Positions 12,671-24,430 of a stretch of DNA of 64,000 nt are shown piece by piece; position 1 is the first letter of the stretch, and each line of letters starts with the position of its first letter. The notes under the pieces are model-generated. The model had not been told where the DNA came from, did not search any database, and was given only the letters and a program-made list of their open reading frames with translations. The stretch comes from Spironucleus salmonicida (Eukaryota > Fornicata > Diplomonadida > Hexamitidae), in assembly GCA_000497125.2 (NCBI GenBank), contig CM035319.1, forward strand, positions 310,001 to 374,000. The letters run 5' to 3'. Made by a program: the position numbers and the translations under genes.

Positions 12671-13915
12671 ATGCAAAATTAACAAAAAATCCTTACCAGA
12701 ATTTAAAAGCAGAAGTAGGCTATTGATACTATCACCTAAATAGCTATGGCATAGCTTAATAATAACTATCTAGCAATTCAATAAATCGCTCCTGATTATA
12801 CAAATGACAAGAATATTATTCCTCACCTAATCGGAGATTTAGTGCATAGCCGAGAGGGCCCAACTGCAAAACCTATAAGATAAACATCGCAATCTAATCC
12901 AAAACTTCCATGTAAAAATAAAAATGAAACACCATAAAATACGAATTAGTTACTCAAAAAATAAGTCAACCCACGGGCTTAAAAAGAAAATTTATTATTA
13001 TCTACTTAAAATAAATAGTAAAACGTAACCACTGATCGAGAAGCTGCTAAACTGCCCATTAAACAGATTTCAAGCGATGCTAGTTTCTAGAAAGAAGCGG
13101 TATCTCCACGAGAGATTGTCTAAAAATGCGATAATCCAGAAGTATCGCTGGGTTAAGTTATTGAAAAAGATAGCTTTATGAGGTAAAATGGAGATATATA
13201 AACCTAAAGTTAATATATTAATAAGTCCATTTCAGTTGTTTCAGTATAAACAGATTAAGATGATAAATATATTTACAATTAAGATAAACAAACTAATCTA
13301 GTAAATTAAGAGAATTAACATGATACATCATGTAACAACTGTGATCTTATTTTATAAGATAAATTAGATATTTACTCGCTATAGTTGGAATAATTTTTCA
13401 TGCCAGCTGAACTACATCACTGCAGATGTGATAATTATAAAAACTGTATTTGTGGTTGTGATGGCAGGCAATTTATATTAAATGATATTTTAGACGAAAA
13501 TAGTTTGCAGGAAATTAATAGTTCAGCACCTAATTTTTTTAAAGCTATTTAACCTCACTAATGTGGTTAATATCGGCTTACACAATAAGTACCTATAGAA
13601 AATCAAATCGAATCTTTGATCACACTATTTCCAGATCTTAATTTGTAAAATAATTAGAATTCAGATGATAGTTCTTGGGAAGGGTTAATTAAATAAAGTG
13701 GATATATGTAAGGTCACACGCCTAAAAATTAAATAACTGAACATAATTATAGAGATAAGGTTCAATAAGTTAATTAATACCCCAAACAAATGAGTTTAAT
13801 TAAGGATTAGAATATACAAATCATTGATAAGGAAGTTTATATATCATAATGTAGAAATATGAATGACTTGGAATGGAAGTAAACTGTTCGCCTAAATGGT
13901 TATTAAATATAGTGA
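12671..13915 (+). CDS. Gln-rich hypothetical protein, 414 aa
   Basis: ATG 12671 to TGA 13913. A low-complexity, Gln/Asn/Lys-rich protein. The middle (about residues 205-275) holds a compact Cys/His cluster (SCNNCD, then HHCRCDN and NCICGCD) that could bind zinc, followed by a QCGQYRL segment. Outside this the sequence looks disordered. No family is recognised. It is tail to tail with the next gene, the two stop codons being separated by one base. Confidence 0.65.
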
Positions 13916-13916
13916 A

Positions 13917-14375
13917 TCAAATTATCTCAACAGTGTAACCAATATATGGTATTCTTTATTACTCTAGGAATATTTTTTTCTCTGACCAAAGCTAGTCTAC
14001 CCATCCATCCCAGGTTAACTCCTATTTTGATCGGAAAATAGAAGAATAGCAATAAAGTAATTGGTCTTCTCTAAAATCTACTGAAGAATTCCAAGCCTCC
14101 CGATGTCTAACCGAACTAATGAAATCAAGTGCTCTGGAATCAGGTGTACCTTCCGACTGAATTTAAAAATTTTGTATAGCAACTGGTATCGAGCTTGCTG
14201 GATTTATACACTTCGTGAAAGGTGGTTAATTTTCTGATAGCTTACAATTCTATGATATAGGATAAAATATTAGGTTTGGAGTAGAATTATTTAAGTAAAT
14301 CCTAATATTTGGATATGTTAGCTATAAATATTTTACTAGCACTAGATCAGTAGGAACAGATGGTAACCAATCCAT
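13917..14375 (-). CDS. hypothetical protein, 152 aa
   Basis: ATG 14375 (MDWLPSVPTDLVLVKYL) to TGA 13917. A globular-looking protein with balanced composition, many aromatic residues and several Trp in the C-terminal half (ELTWDGWVDQLW). No signal peptide, membrane helix or known motif. Coding bias is clear on this strand. Its last base lies one base from the stop of the convergent 414-residue gene. Confidence 0.65.
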
Positions 14376-14417
14376 TTTATACTCAGAAAAATTAAATAAT
14401 ATATACTATAATAAAAT

Positions 14418-14975
14418 TCACTTAAACTAAATTTATTTATTCCTTATTTGAGTGCTTGTTTGCTATAAAGCAGAGAACTGTAATCTAGCTTTTTCTTTTC
14501 TTAGATTGCTTTCCTATAATATTTAGTTATAATTAAGAGGTTGGTTGCGTATATTAGTAAAATACTAATTAGTACTAGTTAGCTGCAGTTCGGGCATGTT
14601 TTATTCTAAATCATTATTATTTTACTATAATATTTGTTTTTATTAGCTTTAGAGGGTATCTGCCTCAAGAGATTTCTGCTATAATAAATTTGATACTGTA
14701 GAAAGTGAATTAATTAAAGATCTATTTTCCTCCTTCAGCTATTAAATTTCATCTTTTAGTTAAATTAATAGCTCCTCTTTATAGTTAATTTACGTATGTA
14801 TAGCTGTTTATGGCGTATGAAATCCTGATGTTACTGGGCTGCTAATTGGTATTTTTGTTTCCGATAAATAAATTTCTATTAATATTTTATACTCACAGGA
14901 ATTTTAGTGTTCTATAAGTTAATCTTAGTCACAATCTATAAATTAACATCCTAAAAGTTTGTATTTGCAAGTCAT
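14418..14975 (-). CDS. TRAF-type zinc finger with coiled coil
   Basis: 185 residues. The N-terminus MTCKYKLLGCQFIDCDQ...H...C places Cys3, Cys10, Cys15, His23 and Cys27 in the spacing of a TRAF-type zinc finger. From about residue 70 the sequence becomes a Gln/Glu/Lys/Leu-rich heptad region (EELLIQLKDEIQQLKEEN onward), so a dimerising coiled coil is likely. The arrangement resembles small TRAF-finger/coiled-coil proteins of protists, often linked to ubiquitin signalling or the cytoskeleton, but no RING is present. ATG 14975, TGA 14418. Confidence 0.7.
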
Positions 14976-15039
14976 TTATTTGTAAATTAATATATAATAT
15001 ATAATTAAATAATATTTATCTTTTCTAAATTTTATAGAA

Positions 15040-15858
15040 ATGTACATTAGAACTAGACAGGTTGCAGGATAAAATGGTGATATGTAGTAGACAGAAAGAA
15101 ATTCACATATTTATAATACGCTATCATAAAATGCATATAATAATCTGAAAGATACTGATCCTTCAGGAACTAGGCTTTATACAAATGCTAGTAATTTAAC
15201 AAATACGAATATTAATAAATCTAATGTTAGAACTCTACAAACTAATCATTTAAGAGCTCCTACATCGAATACATTTTTATCAGATGCTAATAATACGGCT
15301 TAAGAAAGCTACGAAAATAAAATGCTATTAGTAGATTAAATTCCATCAATATGTGACACTATAACAGCATTGAATATTGAAATATAAGCAATAAGGGAAT
15401 AGGGGTTTGATATCTAAAATGAAGTAAAAAGTTAAATATAAAAAGAATTTACTACCAAATATGCTGATCTTACCCGCCGAGTAGAGCAAGTTAGTCACTT
15501 ATCAAATGCAATATAAACTAAAAATGATGCGCTAACAAGTAGAGAATAATTGAGAGATAATATTATTAGTATTCATGATGAAGCTCTTACAAATTTTAGT
15601 TAAGTTTTATAAAAGTTAGAAAGAAAAATTAGCGATTTAGAGTCTAAATCTATTGGAAAAGATGAACTTGATGTAAGAATTAATAATCTTGAACATGATG
15701 TAAAATAAATGTGGTCATCCATGTAAAATTAAACTGTTGCATTGTAATAAGAAGTAAACTCAAATATTACGAATATTATGGGTATTCTAGGTTTATTGGA
15801 GCAGAAGAATAAAAGTGTACAGTTATAGCTTGAACAAATTAGAATGATTAGAGAATGA
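15040..15858 (+). CDS. coiled-coil protein, 272 aa
   Basis: ATG 15040 to TGA 15856. The first 90 residues are Asn/Thr-rich and probably disordered; from about 100 to the end the sequence follows heptad order with Leu/Ile cores (for example LERKISDLESK and LDVRINNLEHDVKQMW). It ends in IRE. This suits a structural coiled-coil or SNARE/tethering-like protein, but no conserved signature decides this. Confidence 0.65.
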
Positions 15859-15921
15859 CATTTTTACTTATAATATATCTAATATATTATTTTACATTTA
15901 TTATTTTACTTCTAAAGCTCG

Positions 15922-15931
15922 TTTCCACTCC
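15922..15931 (+). promoter_or_regulatory. TTTCCACTCC element before eL29
   Basis: TTTCCACTCC ends nine bases before the eL29 ATG (15941). The same ten bases stand just before the ATG of uL14 (38433-38442) and uS12 (42294-42303, minus strand). A role in transcription start or translation start is inferred from position and recurrence. Confidence 0.5.
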
Positions 15932-15940
15932 AATTGCCGA

Positions 15941-16105
15941 ATGTCCAAGTCTAAGGTACATACATCCAGAGGTAATTGCAAGAAAAACCATAAAAACGGT
16001 ATCAAGAAGTGCAGATTACCTGAAAACGCCAGAAGACCCGGCATGAATCAGAAGTACATTCGTAATGTCCATCACGCTCGTGTTGGTACTCTTGCTAAAG
16101 AATGA
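15941..16105 (+). CDS. RPL29: ribosomal protein eL29
   Basis: 54 residues, ATG 15941 to TGA 16103. The N-terminus MSKSKVHTS followed by a basic KNHKNGIKK block is diagnostic of eL29 (compare the conserved H(K/R)NGIKKP element), then MNQKYIRNVHHAR matches the family's second half. A component of the large ribosomal subunit. The small size matches the family. Codons are C-richer than surrounding genes, as expected for high expression, and the TTTCCACTCC element lies upstream. Confidence 0.92.
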   Translation: MSKSKVHTSRGNCKKNHKNGIKKCRLPENARRPGMNQKYIRNVHHARVGTLAKE

Positions 16106-16190
16106 TTAAATTTATAATGATAGATATATCAATTATTTTAGTATTAGGGTATTTTACTTAAATATAACATGTACTTTCAAGCATTATCAC

Positions 16191-16478
16191 TCATCCACAT
16201 TAAAATACTTGAAAAGCCAACTATCCAATATTAAAATCTATGAATCTATTTTTATCATGGGTAACATATGAGCTAAAGTTTCTACCAACGTATACATGCC
16301 ATGTGGATTTATATTCTTTGTCAACTTCTTTTTTGATGAATGCAGCAATATCTTTCTCAAGATTGAAGCGCTACAACGCGTTCTTAGAAATATTAACAAT
16401 GAAGCGTTCAGTGTCTTCGGGGACATCATTAGTGTTAATAACCACTTTAAAATCCTGACCAGCTTCTTATGCGGACAT
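16191..16478 (-). CDS. DYNLL1: dynein light chain LC8 (DYNLL)
   Basis: 95 residues, ATG 16478 to TGA 16191. The family core is intact: [14 protein letters not shown] (about 43-56), then [16 protein letters not shown] (59-74) and the C-terminal DFNIGQLAFQVF strand. LC8 is a homodimeric hub that binds short motifs in dynein intermediate chains and many other partners, and in flagellates it is also part of axonemal dynein. The N-terminus is a few residues longer than in animals. One Gln in the C-terminal strand is coded by TAG. Confidence 0.95.
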
Positions 16479-16813
16479 TTTGAAAACCAAAAATTAATAT
16501 TTTAATATAATACAGTTTTAGTAATTAATATTGAAATTGCGATAATTGTGTTTTCCATAATTTCTAAAATTTTGAAAGGACCTGAATCATTATATTATTA
16601 TTTACGTGGAAAATAAGAATTAAACATTAAATTAATAACTTTTTCGAGTTATTTCATACCTAAAGAATCTTTAGTATATTAAAACTTAATATAGTTAAAT
16701 AAAAGCTGCAAACCAACAATACATATTTTACCAATAAATATAAGTATATTACTGCAGTTTTCGTTATTTATAATATATTATCAGAAATCAGTGTATTTAT
16801 GACAATCCAAAAT
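16479..16813. other. intergenic, AT-rich
   Basis: About 335 bases between the LC8 start and the 3' end of the next minus-strand gene. Only AT-rich tracts; no frame or RNA seen. Confidence 0.5.
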
Positions 16814-17464
16814 TCACTCAAGAACTACCTTCAAATTGTTTAAAACACCAATTTCCTGAAGCAGCTAAAATGCCTTCTCCTCCTATCTGACCACTGAAGC
16901 CATTACGATTTCTGCTTCCTTATTATTAGCTAAATAGTGCATTTTATGCTTGTTTTTGATTTCCTTGAACTGGGATGCATAGGATTTTAGATCCTCAACT
17001 GTTTATTTTGAAGCTTAAAGCTGACCTAAAACGGTAGAAAGTTGTGAAGACTACGTAGTATTAAAAGATAGCTGGTTTTTCATTCCTAAATTTTCGGTCT
17101 GGGTGATTTCAAGCTCCTTAGCCGTTCTTTCTGCCTCGATTTGAAGCTGTTAAATTGTTACTTGCTCCTACTCGATTTAGGTTAATAGTTTCTTTTTTTC
17201 TGTGTTAATTTTATCAGTACGGTAGTGGATTTATTTGTTAAGTTTCACATAGTTAGCTTCCAGAGACTCTTGAAGACTAGTAAGCTAGGCACTGAATGCC
17301 TCTATTTCCTGCATTTTCTTCATAATTGATTCTCTGGCTGTGATCCCTTCTTATGACACCTCTTAAATTGTTTTAAATAATTCAGTGAGTTTTTCTTGAG
17401 ATTTTCCTACTTCTTTCATGTACATTTCTATATTTTAATCAACAGACTAATTTGTTTTAGACAT
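16814..17464 (-). CDS. coiled-coil protein, 216 aa
   Basis: ATG 17464 to TGA 16814. Almost the whole length is Glu/Gln/Lys/Leu-rich with heptad periodicity (for example INTEKKKLLTQIEQEQVTIQ), giving a predicted long coiled coil. No globular domain is seen. Ends VVLE. Candidates include axonemal, basal-body or kinetochore (NDC80-complex-like) parts, but nothing specific supports one. Confidence 0.65.
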
Positions 17465-17683
17465 TAGAAAGGAAATATTGAGTAATATCTATAATATATT
17501 TGTATAATAATACAATACTAAATTATAAAAATCATTTATTATAAAAACTTTAATCATATTCTTTAAATATAAAATACCTTATATTATATATCTATTATGG
17601 TATAAAATAATTTTAATCTTATCAAATATAGTATATATTATAATATAGTGAATATCAATATAAGTTCAAGCCACTTCACTATT

Positions 17684-18115
17684 ATGATTCATTTCTTACT
17701 TGCTTAAAATAAGGTAGGTCGTACTCGTATTGCTAAGTACTATGTAAAATATACTCCAGAAGAACGCTCAGTATTAGAAAGAGAAGTGCACAGAATTATA
17801 ACTACCCGTGGTAATAAATAAACAAATTTTATTGACTATAGAAACTAAAAAATCGTTTATCGTAGATATGCGGGTCTATACTTTACTATTGCTTGTGATA
17901 ATACTGATAATGAGCTAGGTATGATAGAGGCCATTCACTTATTTGTAGAAACCATGAACAGACATTTTGGAGTCGTTTCAGAATTGAATTTAGTCTTCGA
18001 TTTTGCAGTAGTGCATCTCATCATGGATGAAATATTTTTAGCAGGGCATATTCAAGAGACTAGTATTCCTAGTATACTTAATAATGTTAAATAGCTCAAT
18101 TTGTTTGAAGAGTGA
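17684..18115 (+). CDS. AP2S1: clathrin adaptor AP complex sigma subunit
   Basis: 143 residues, ATG 17684 to TGA 18113. The longin-fold signature is complete: an MIHFLLAQNKVGRTRIAKYY start, NFIDYRNQKIVYRRYAGLYF in the middle (YRRYAGLYF at 59-67) and MDEIFLAGHIQET near the end (114-126). These match AP small chains, and the Phe-(Val/Ile)-(Asp/Glu)-Tyr/Phe-Arg pattern is closest to AP-2 sigma. It would form the adaptor core with the beta subunit encoded at 48422-50374. AP-1 sigma cannot be fully excluded by eye. A CCACTTCACT stretch lies just before the ATG. Confidence 0.92.
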
Positions 18116-18203
18116 AATTTATCCTTATTTAAATGATAAGAATTTTATTAATTAGTAAATTTATACGAATTTTGTTAGAAAATAATTTTTCAATCAAATA
18201 AGA

Positions 18204-18761
<558 letters not shown>

Positions 18762-18842
18762 TTAAAGTGGTGAAGCGGCGAAGATTTGAGAATATTTCTT
18801 TATTATCATATAATAGTATATACTATAAATAATCGATTTAAG

Positions 18843-19370
18843 TCACTTTAAAAGTTTCGCCAACTCAATTGCTTATTCTTTAACATATGTCTCAAATGGT
18901 TCGACAATTTATCTTGATGGCTAGAGTTTTTTTAACTATTGCTCGATTATATCTAATTGCTAAGAACTTCCATCATCCATTTAAAGAACAGCTAGTAGTG
19001 TTTAAACTCTTTTTCTTTCTTAGATATCTGCACTGATAGCTGCTTAATTTTCTAATAAACGCTTTACAGCAAATAAAAGAATTTCAGCAGCTTATGAGGC
19101 CTTCTCTAAATCTTAAAATTCTCTATCAACTCTTTTCAATAAATCAGATGAGCCTTTTGCAATTGGATCTCCAGACGGATAATTTTTTAACTGAGTCTCT
19201 AATCCACTAAATGCAGCCTAAATTGATTATGCTAATTACTCTTGATCAGGTATTGACTGTAATAATTATTATATATTAATTGAAGACTGTTATACTTATT
19301 TTACTGGTTACTGAGGAGGTAATGAGGACTTTGCAGCTGTTGTTGAAGCGAAATTACTTCTTCCAAACAT
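18843..19370 (-). CDS. hypothetical helical protein, 175 aa
   Basis: ATG 19370 to TGA 18843. The N-terminal 45 residues are Ser/Gln/Pro-rich and start MFGRSNFAS. The rest is strongly helical, with Leu/Gln/Glu heptads (for example LLKRVDREFQDLEKASQAAE). An FG-like start plus a coiled coil recalls the small coiled-coil nucleoporins (Nup54/58/62 group), but one FG is not enough to claim it. Upstream bases of the neighbouring ARF gene are on the same strand. Confidence 0.6.
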
Positions 19371-19410
19371 TATTTTACTAATAAATTTTCTGTAATAATA
19401 TATAATAATA

Positions 19411-20694
19411 TCATTCACTGTCCTCACCGTCTCTCCACTCAGCTCTCTAAATAGCTCTTTCTAACTCTGGGGCATCACCAAAATTAGTTATAATAAACCT
19501 TAAAACCTGTCTAATATCTTCAATATTTTTATATTTTTATTTGTCAACATATTAGCTAACTGTAATATCCCAATAATTAGCAAAACTACACAATATCTAA
19601 CTTGAAAAATATTCAGGAATCTCATTATTATATTCTAAATTAACCATAAAATGCTAATCATAAAACTCTTTTGTAAAATACATTATTTGTTTATCAAACA
19701 TTTCGTCAAAATTTAAAATTTTTTCTTTAAAATTACGATCGCAAAAACTCAAAAACTCAAAATCATATGTTCTAATTTACTTTAAATAATTACTACATAA
19801 AGAACATATTTCGTTTTCAATACTATCTTCAAACCTAAATGACTTTGCAATAATCCAAATTTAGTTTGAAATATTCATGAATTTTTCAATTTCATAACTA
19901 GCTAAAAGCTCATTTTTAAGTTACTCTAATATTAAAGTCTGCAAATTTTCAATTCCTATTTCATTATTTGCCAAAAATAGATTATCTTCGAAATCTAACT
20001 CGATTTTGGTTTCTTCTAAAAATTCGCTTACAACTTTTAGAACAGTTAGTTGACATAGCTTCTTGATTTTATTAGTCAAAATCTTAACATTTTTAGCATC
20101 ACAAACGATATCATGTTTTCTAAAATTTGCTAAAAGATAAAATATAACAACTTAAGCTAGGATTGATTTAGTTAATTCCAGATAATTGCAATGAAATAAG
20201 CAGCATCCAACCTTAGAAATTTCAGTAAACTGAAGGTATAAATCAGCAAAGAAATCAGTTAAATTAAGTCTTGCAGCTGTTAAAAACTACCTTTAAATAT
20301 AAGGTTACAATTGTAACTCTGTCAGTTTTGGAGAAAATGCTAAGATAATATAATTAGATGGTGTGAAAAACCAATCAAATGGAAGGGGTGTGAGACGTAA
20401 TTAAGATATATATTAAACCTTTCTATTATCCAGATAACTATAAATTAAGTTGAAATCTTCTAAGATTCTTTCTGGTGGTTTAAAATTTGTAACGAAGCTG
20501 ACCATTTCTGATAGAAGGGCAAAATCTTCAGTTTCTAAGATATTTTTATAGAAAATTAACTTTTTGATGTCTTATTGTAGAGATTGTAAATCTTAATAAC
20601 TGATAGAAATTATGAATAAGTCTTGTGATGGAATTTAAACATCAATTGATGCATAATTCCTTGTTAATTCTTCATTAAAACTTTTTATTTACAT
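19411..20694 (-). CDS. hypothetical alpha-helical protein, 427 aa
   Basis: ATG 20694 to TGA 19411. A Leu/Ile/Phe-rich helical protein without obvious membrane spans, with a proline-containing stretch near residue 110 (LRLTPLPFDWFFTPSNY) and an acidic end (WRDGEDSE). It might be a solenoid subunit of a tethering or coat complex, but no recognisable repeat or signature allows a name. It lies 40 bases upstream of the 175-residue gene on the same strand. Confidence 0.65.
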
Positions 20695-21314
20695 TTACAA
20701 GTGGTGTTACTTCTATTATAGTCCTTACAGTTACTAGAGCTATGTTAAATGCATTTCTAAATATGTAATATTAAATATATAATTGGTTATAATTAAAAAA
20801 TTATTAGATAGAATATAAATATTTAACTCAAAACAGATTTATTGGTGGTATTTACTATAAACTTAAGAATTTACTTAAATATATGCTTACTTATGATGGG
20901 GTTTAGGGGGTTAAAGTATTTTATACAAAATTCTCAGTATTAAAAGCAAAAGATTATTATTCACTATAAATTAATAAGAAAATAATTATTAAAAGGAATC
21001 ATTAATTTACGTCAGAAATATGATTATATTGTTAATAAAAAGTCAAAATAATTTTTGTAAGATTTCATATAATGCCACAGTTTTAATTATGGTTATCAAC
21101 TAAAGCATTAATCTATTATTTTGTATTATGCATACACAATTCTGTAATACATAATATTCTATTCCAAGAAATTCCATACAATTGCTGCCATCAAATAGAT
21201 TGACCTTAAACTAATTCATTTTACTTCAATCACTATAAATTTTGTTATTTTATATATTTATAAGTATCTTGTCTACAGTAATATCAAATATATATATTTT
21301 TTAGTAATACTAAT
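20695..21314. other. intergenic, AT-rich
   Basis: About 620 bases with no TGA-only frame of coding character on either strand. A purine-rich TGATGGGGTTTAGGGGGTT tract near 20890-20915 stands out from its surroundings; its meaning is unknown. Confidence 0.45.
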
Positions 21315-21713
21315 TCACTCATCACTTATCTATATAAGATAATCATAAAACTACTCTTCTTATAATTCATTTGCTTTGGAAATTATTTTATCTTATACTT
21401 ATGGGTCATTCTTCATCAGTAATTTAGGCAGTACTATTTGTATTATGATTGACCTTTTTTAATCTAGTAACTAACTTATTAATACTGCTTTAACATTCTT
21501 TAATTTGTCTTCTAGTTTCTCAACTTATTATTTATACATTAGACTTTTAATTGATTACAAATTAATAGGTTCACATGGCAAATTCTACTTGAAATAATTT
21601 TCGCATTAAATTTCCTTTTATGTAATATAGCAATTTAAATTTTCTATTAAATCATCTAATGAATAAATTTGTAGAAGATCTGATAAAGGTAAATTAATTT
21701 ATTAATCGTTCAT
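21315..21713 (-). CDS. coiled-coil hypothetical protein, 132 aa
   Basis: ATG 21713 to TGA 21315. A short N-terminal segment with a Cys pair, then a Lys/Gln/Glu-rich heptad region (VEKLEDKLKNVKAVLISQLL) and an acidic C-terminus (QISDE). Divergent from the annexin-like gene, with a 58-base gap between the two ATGs. No family recognised. Confidence 0.6.
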
Positions 21714-21771
21714 TTTTGATTAATATTATCTATTTAATATTATACATATACAATGTTAAAATTTATTTATA

Positions 21772-22824
21772 ATGGGCGGGTGTATTTCCAAAAAGAAAAT
21801 GTAAGTGTCCAAACCACCTTTATTTTAGTCTTGTAAAGAGATAACTTCAATAGAAATATAATAAGTATCATAAGAATTAATTATGTTAGCTTCAAAACCT
21901 GTTGAAGAAAAAACCTTGAAAGAAGTTAGTATAGCTGTTAAAACTATTATTCTTAAAACTCATCCTAGTGAAATAAACACTCTGCAATTAGTATTTAAAC
22001 AAGAAATAGGTTAAAATTTGTTAGATGTTATTAAAACAGAAGTTGGCAAAAAAGAATTCCGGGTAATTGCAAAGTTATTGTCTAAAGAAGATGAACTTGT
22101 AATTTCACAAATTTAAAGACTCTAAATATTAATACCACCTTAAACATGGTTTATAATTGGTATGTTTTTAGGTATAAGTTAAGAGATATACGAATAATTA
22201 GAAGCTAAATTTCTATAAGATAAAAATATGCTCATCTCAGAGTATATAATTCAAATGTTAAATAGATTTACTTTTGAATAGATGGTAATTAAGAAATGGT
22301 TTAATTGGAAGTTTGTAAAGCTTGATTCTAATGAATAAATTATTAATAACATTGTATCACAAGCAAAAAATAAAATGTTTTAACCTGATAAATTTGTATA
22401 CTCTATAATTTAATTACGTTAAAGAAACTGTGTAGGACTATTTAAAGCATAATTCATAAAATAGGTTGGCCAAGATATTTATACTTTCGTTTAGTTTAAA
22501 TTTGATGAGGATGAATAAGTTATTGTATAATTAATTTTGGATATTATAATAGATCGAAGAAAAGCATTATTAGATTTCCTATTTGATATGGTAAATAATG
22601 GTGCAGAATATGATAATAATGAATTAAGTTTTAATTCCAATATTAGTATAAAAAGTATTATTAGAGGATTTACATTTGATTTAGACATGGTTTTGAGCTA
22701 TACTCACTTGTTTAGATATGAATTACCAGTAAAACAGGAATTTTCAGAGTTTTAATATTTACTGTTTAATTATGTTAAGGGATAAACTTATAGATACATA
22801 TTAGATCTATGGGGTTTTGAGTGA
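21772..22824 (+). CDS. annexin / alpha-giardin-like protein
   Basis: 350 residues, ATG 21772 to TGA 22822. The N-terminus MGGCISKKK is a good N-myristoylation plus palmitoylation signal. Residues about 40-105 resemble an annexin repeat, with the FKQEIGQNLLDVIKTEVG core before a hydrophobic helix (KEFRVIAKLL). Later repeats (for example around 270-300, QLILDIIIDRRKALLDFLF) are more diverged. Annexins bind acidic phospholipid, usually with calcium; in diplomonads the alpha-giardins are annexins at the membrane and flagella. Calcium-binding GxGT loops are not evident, so calcium dependence is doubtful. Family call is moderate. Confidence 0.6.
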
Positions 22825-23649
22825 GTATTTTATCCTTAAATATTTTATTCACTACTTTGAAATAGGTATTACTACTTAATTATCTTTTATTATTATTTAT
22901 TATGTTAAGTTATATATGAATGTTAAGTTTTTAATATTTTTTGTAAACAATAAAATACAATTTACGAATTAGCACTATAATAATTAAATGAAATCTTAAA
23001 TTATCATGGCTTTCAATTTACTTGTTACTTGAGTATTTTATTATTACTAAATATCTCTTTTATTCACATAACCAGTTTTAGTATATCAAATAGAAACGAT
23101 AAGAAGAACCATAACAATTTTATATTTAGTGAATGTAATTATTTTTCAATATTATTTCAGACCCACTAAGTATATTATGACCTGTCAGTTAGTTGTTTGA
23201 TATTGATTTATTAAATTCGTCACTTGTTATAACTAATACTGATAATATATAAATATTAAATTAGCATCAAAGTTATGATCGTCAAATATCTATGATTTAT
23301 ATTATAGTGATTTATTTGGTTTTAACTAAACTCATTAATTAGAAATATGTATTGTAGCTTAAAAAATCATATTTTATTGAGAAAAAGTAAATTTGATATA
23401 CCGTTTCTCTTTGTTTAATCATGCAACAACTTGATTACATTTTTATATTTTCTATCTTACAGAAATTTAATTTTTAATTCAAATATTTTAAATGTATTTA
23501 TCCGTAGCATAAGCTGTAAATAATCAAAAATATTATACTAAATAAAAACAAAATGTGTATTGTCTAAGTAATTAATATTATATTAAAAAATGAAATATTT
23601 ATACTAATAAAAGTAGAAATCAAATAGTTTAATAAGTTTTAATCATTCA
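22825..23649. other. intergenic, AT-rich
   Basis: About 825 bases between the annexin-like gene and the LRRC40 fragment. It was checked for remnants of leucine-rich repeats upstream of the fragment and none was visible. No other feature. Confidence 0.5.
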
Positions 23650-23949
23650 TAAAATTAAATTAAGGCAGTTTCGAAGCAGGTATTTCGGCTACGGAAGCTG
23701 CAAAACCTAAATTTGGGCTAAAACTCGATTTAGTATCTTCCTAGCGAACTTGGACTGTTGGGACCTGCTGTAGAGCATTCGGATGCACGAACTAAGCTGT
23801 TTGCTGGCAGTCTGTAATAAGTTGGTGTCCAGGGGAACTATCTGGTGAGGCCGTCCAAAGCGGTGGCAGGGCGCGGCACGAAGGCCATTCTGCAGTACTT
23901 GCGGGAAGTGCTCGATGTTGAGCTTTTCATCGAGGAACTTAATTTGTGA
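23650..23949 (+). pseudogene. copy of the 3' end of the LRRC40-like gene
   Basis: 300 bases nearly identical to the last 300 bases of the gene at 4971-6815 (its 4971-5270, other orientation). The frame matches the parent protein's last repeats through its C-terminal helix and ends at the equivalent TGA (23947-23949), with a few substitutions such as Arg to Ser. There is no ATG and no upstream repeat, so it is a 5'-truncated fragment. The copy ends exactly at the stop codon and lies one base from the stop of the EF-hand gene on the other strand. The copied part is the GC-rich portion of the parent. Confidence 0.85.
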
Positions 23950-23950
23950 G

Positions 23951-24373
23951 TCAGATAACTTCACTGCAAACACTGATAAACAATTCATAACTGACAAAAC
24001 CATCCTAATCCGCTAATTCACGCATAATATCAACAACATCATCTTGGTGACATGGTATACCAATTCGGTTTAAATTTTTAAAGATGTCCACTTAAACCTT
24101 TTGCTTGTAATCAGTATCATTAGCTAAGAACAATATAGTTTTACTATCATCAGGATCTGCATTATCAAGAATATAAACTAATCTAACAAAGTCTCTTAAT
24201 ATTAATTTTTCAGGAAGTTTAGCTACCTCAGTTACTTTTTTCACTTATTCAACTGTAACAGGTATATTCAGGGAAAAAATAGCTTTTGGTACTTCCGATA
24301 ATTTCAAATATGAAATTTTTTCAACATCAGCTTCGATAAACAATTTTGTATAAAGCTCAGGATGATATTTCAT
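23951..24373 (-). CDS. calmodulin-like EF-hand protein, 140 aa
   Basis: ATG 24373 to TGA 23951. The length and helix pattern fit a calmodulin/centrin-type protein. The best loop is near residues 120-132 (ADQDGFVSYELF), with the Asp-x-Asp-Gly-x-Val core but without the normal acidic residue at loop position 12. The other loops are degenerate (NADPDDSKT near 72-80). It may have lost most calcium binding, as myosin light chains and centrin relatives often do. No closer assignment is possible. Confidence 0.6.
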
Positions 24374-24430
24374 ATTAAAATTTTTAAAGTATATATAATT
24401 TATTAATATAAATATTAAATTAAATTGAAA

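Noticed and set aside
23707-24003. Minus-strand 98-residue ORF over the LRRC40 fragment, also open at 4977-5267
   Set aside because: The opposite strand encodes recognisable leucine-rich repeats and matches the parent gene; this ORF is its shadow.
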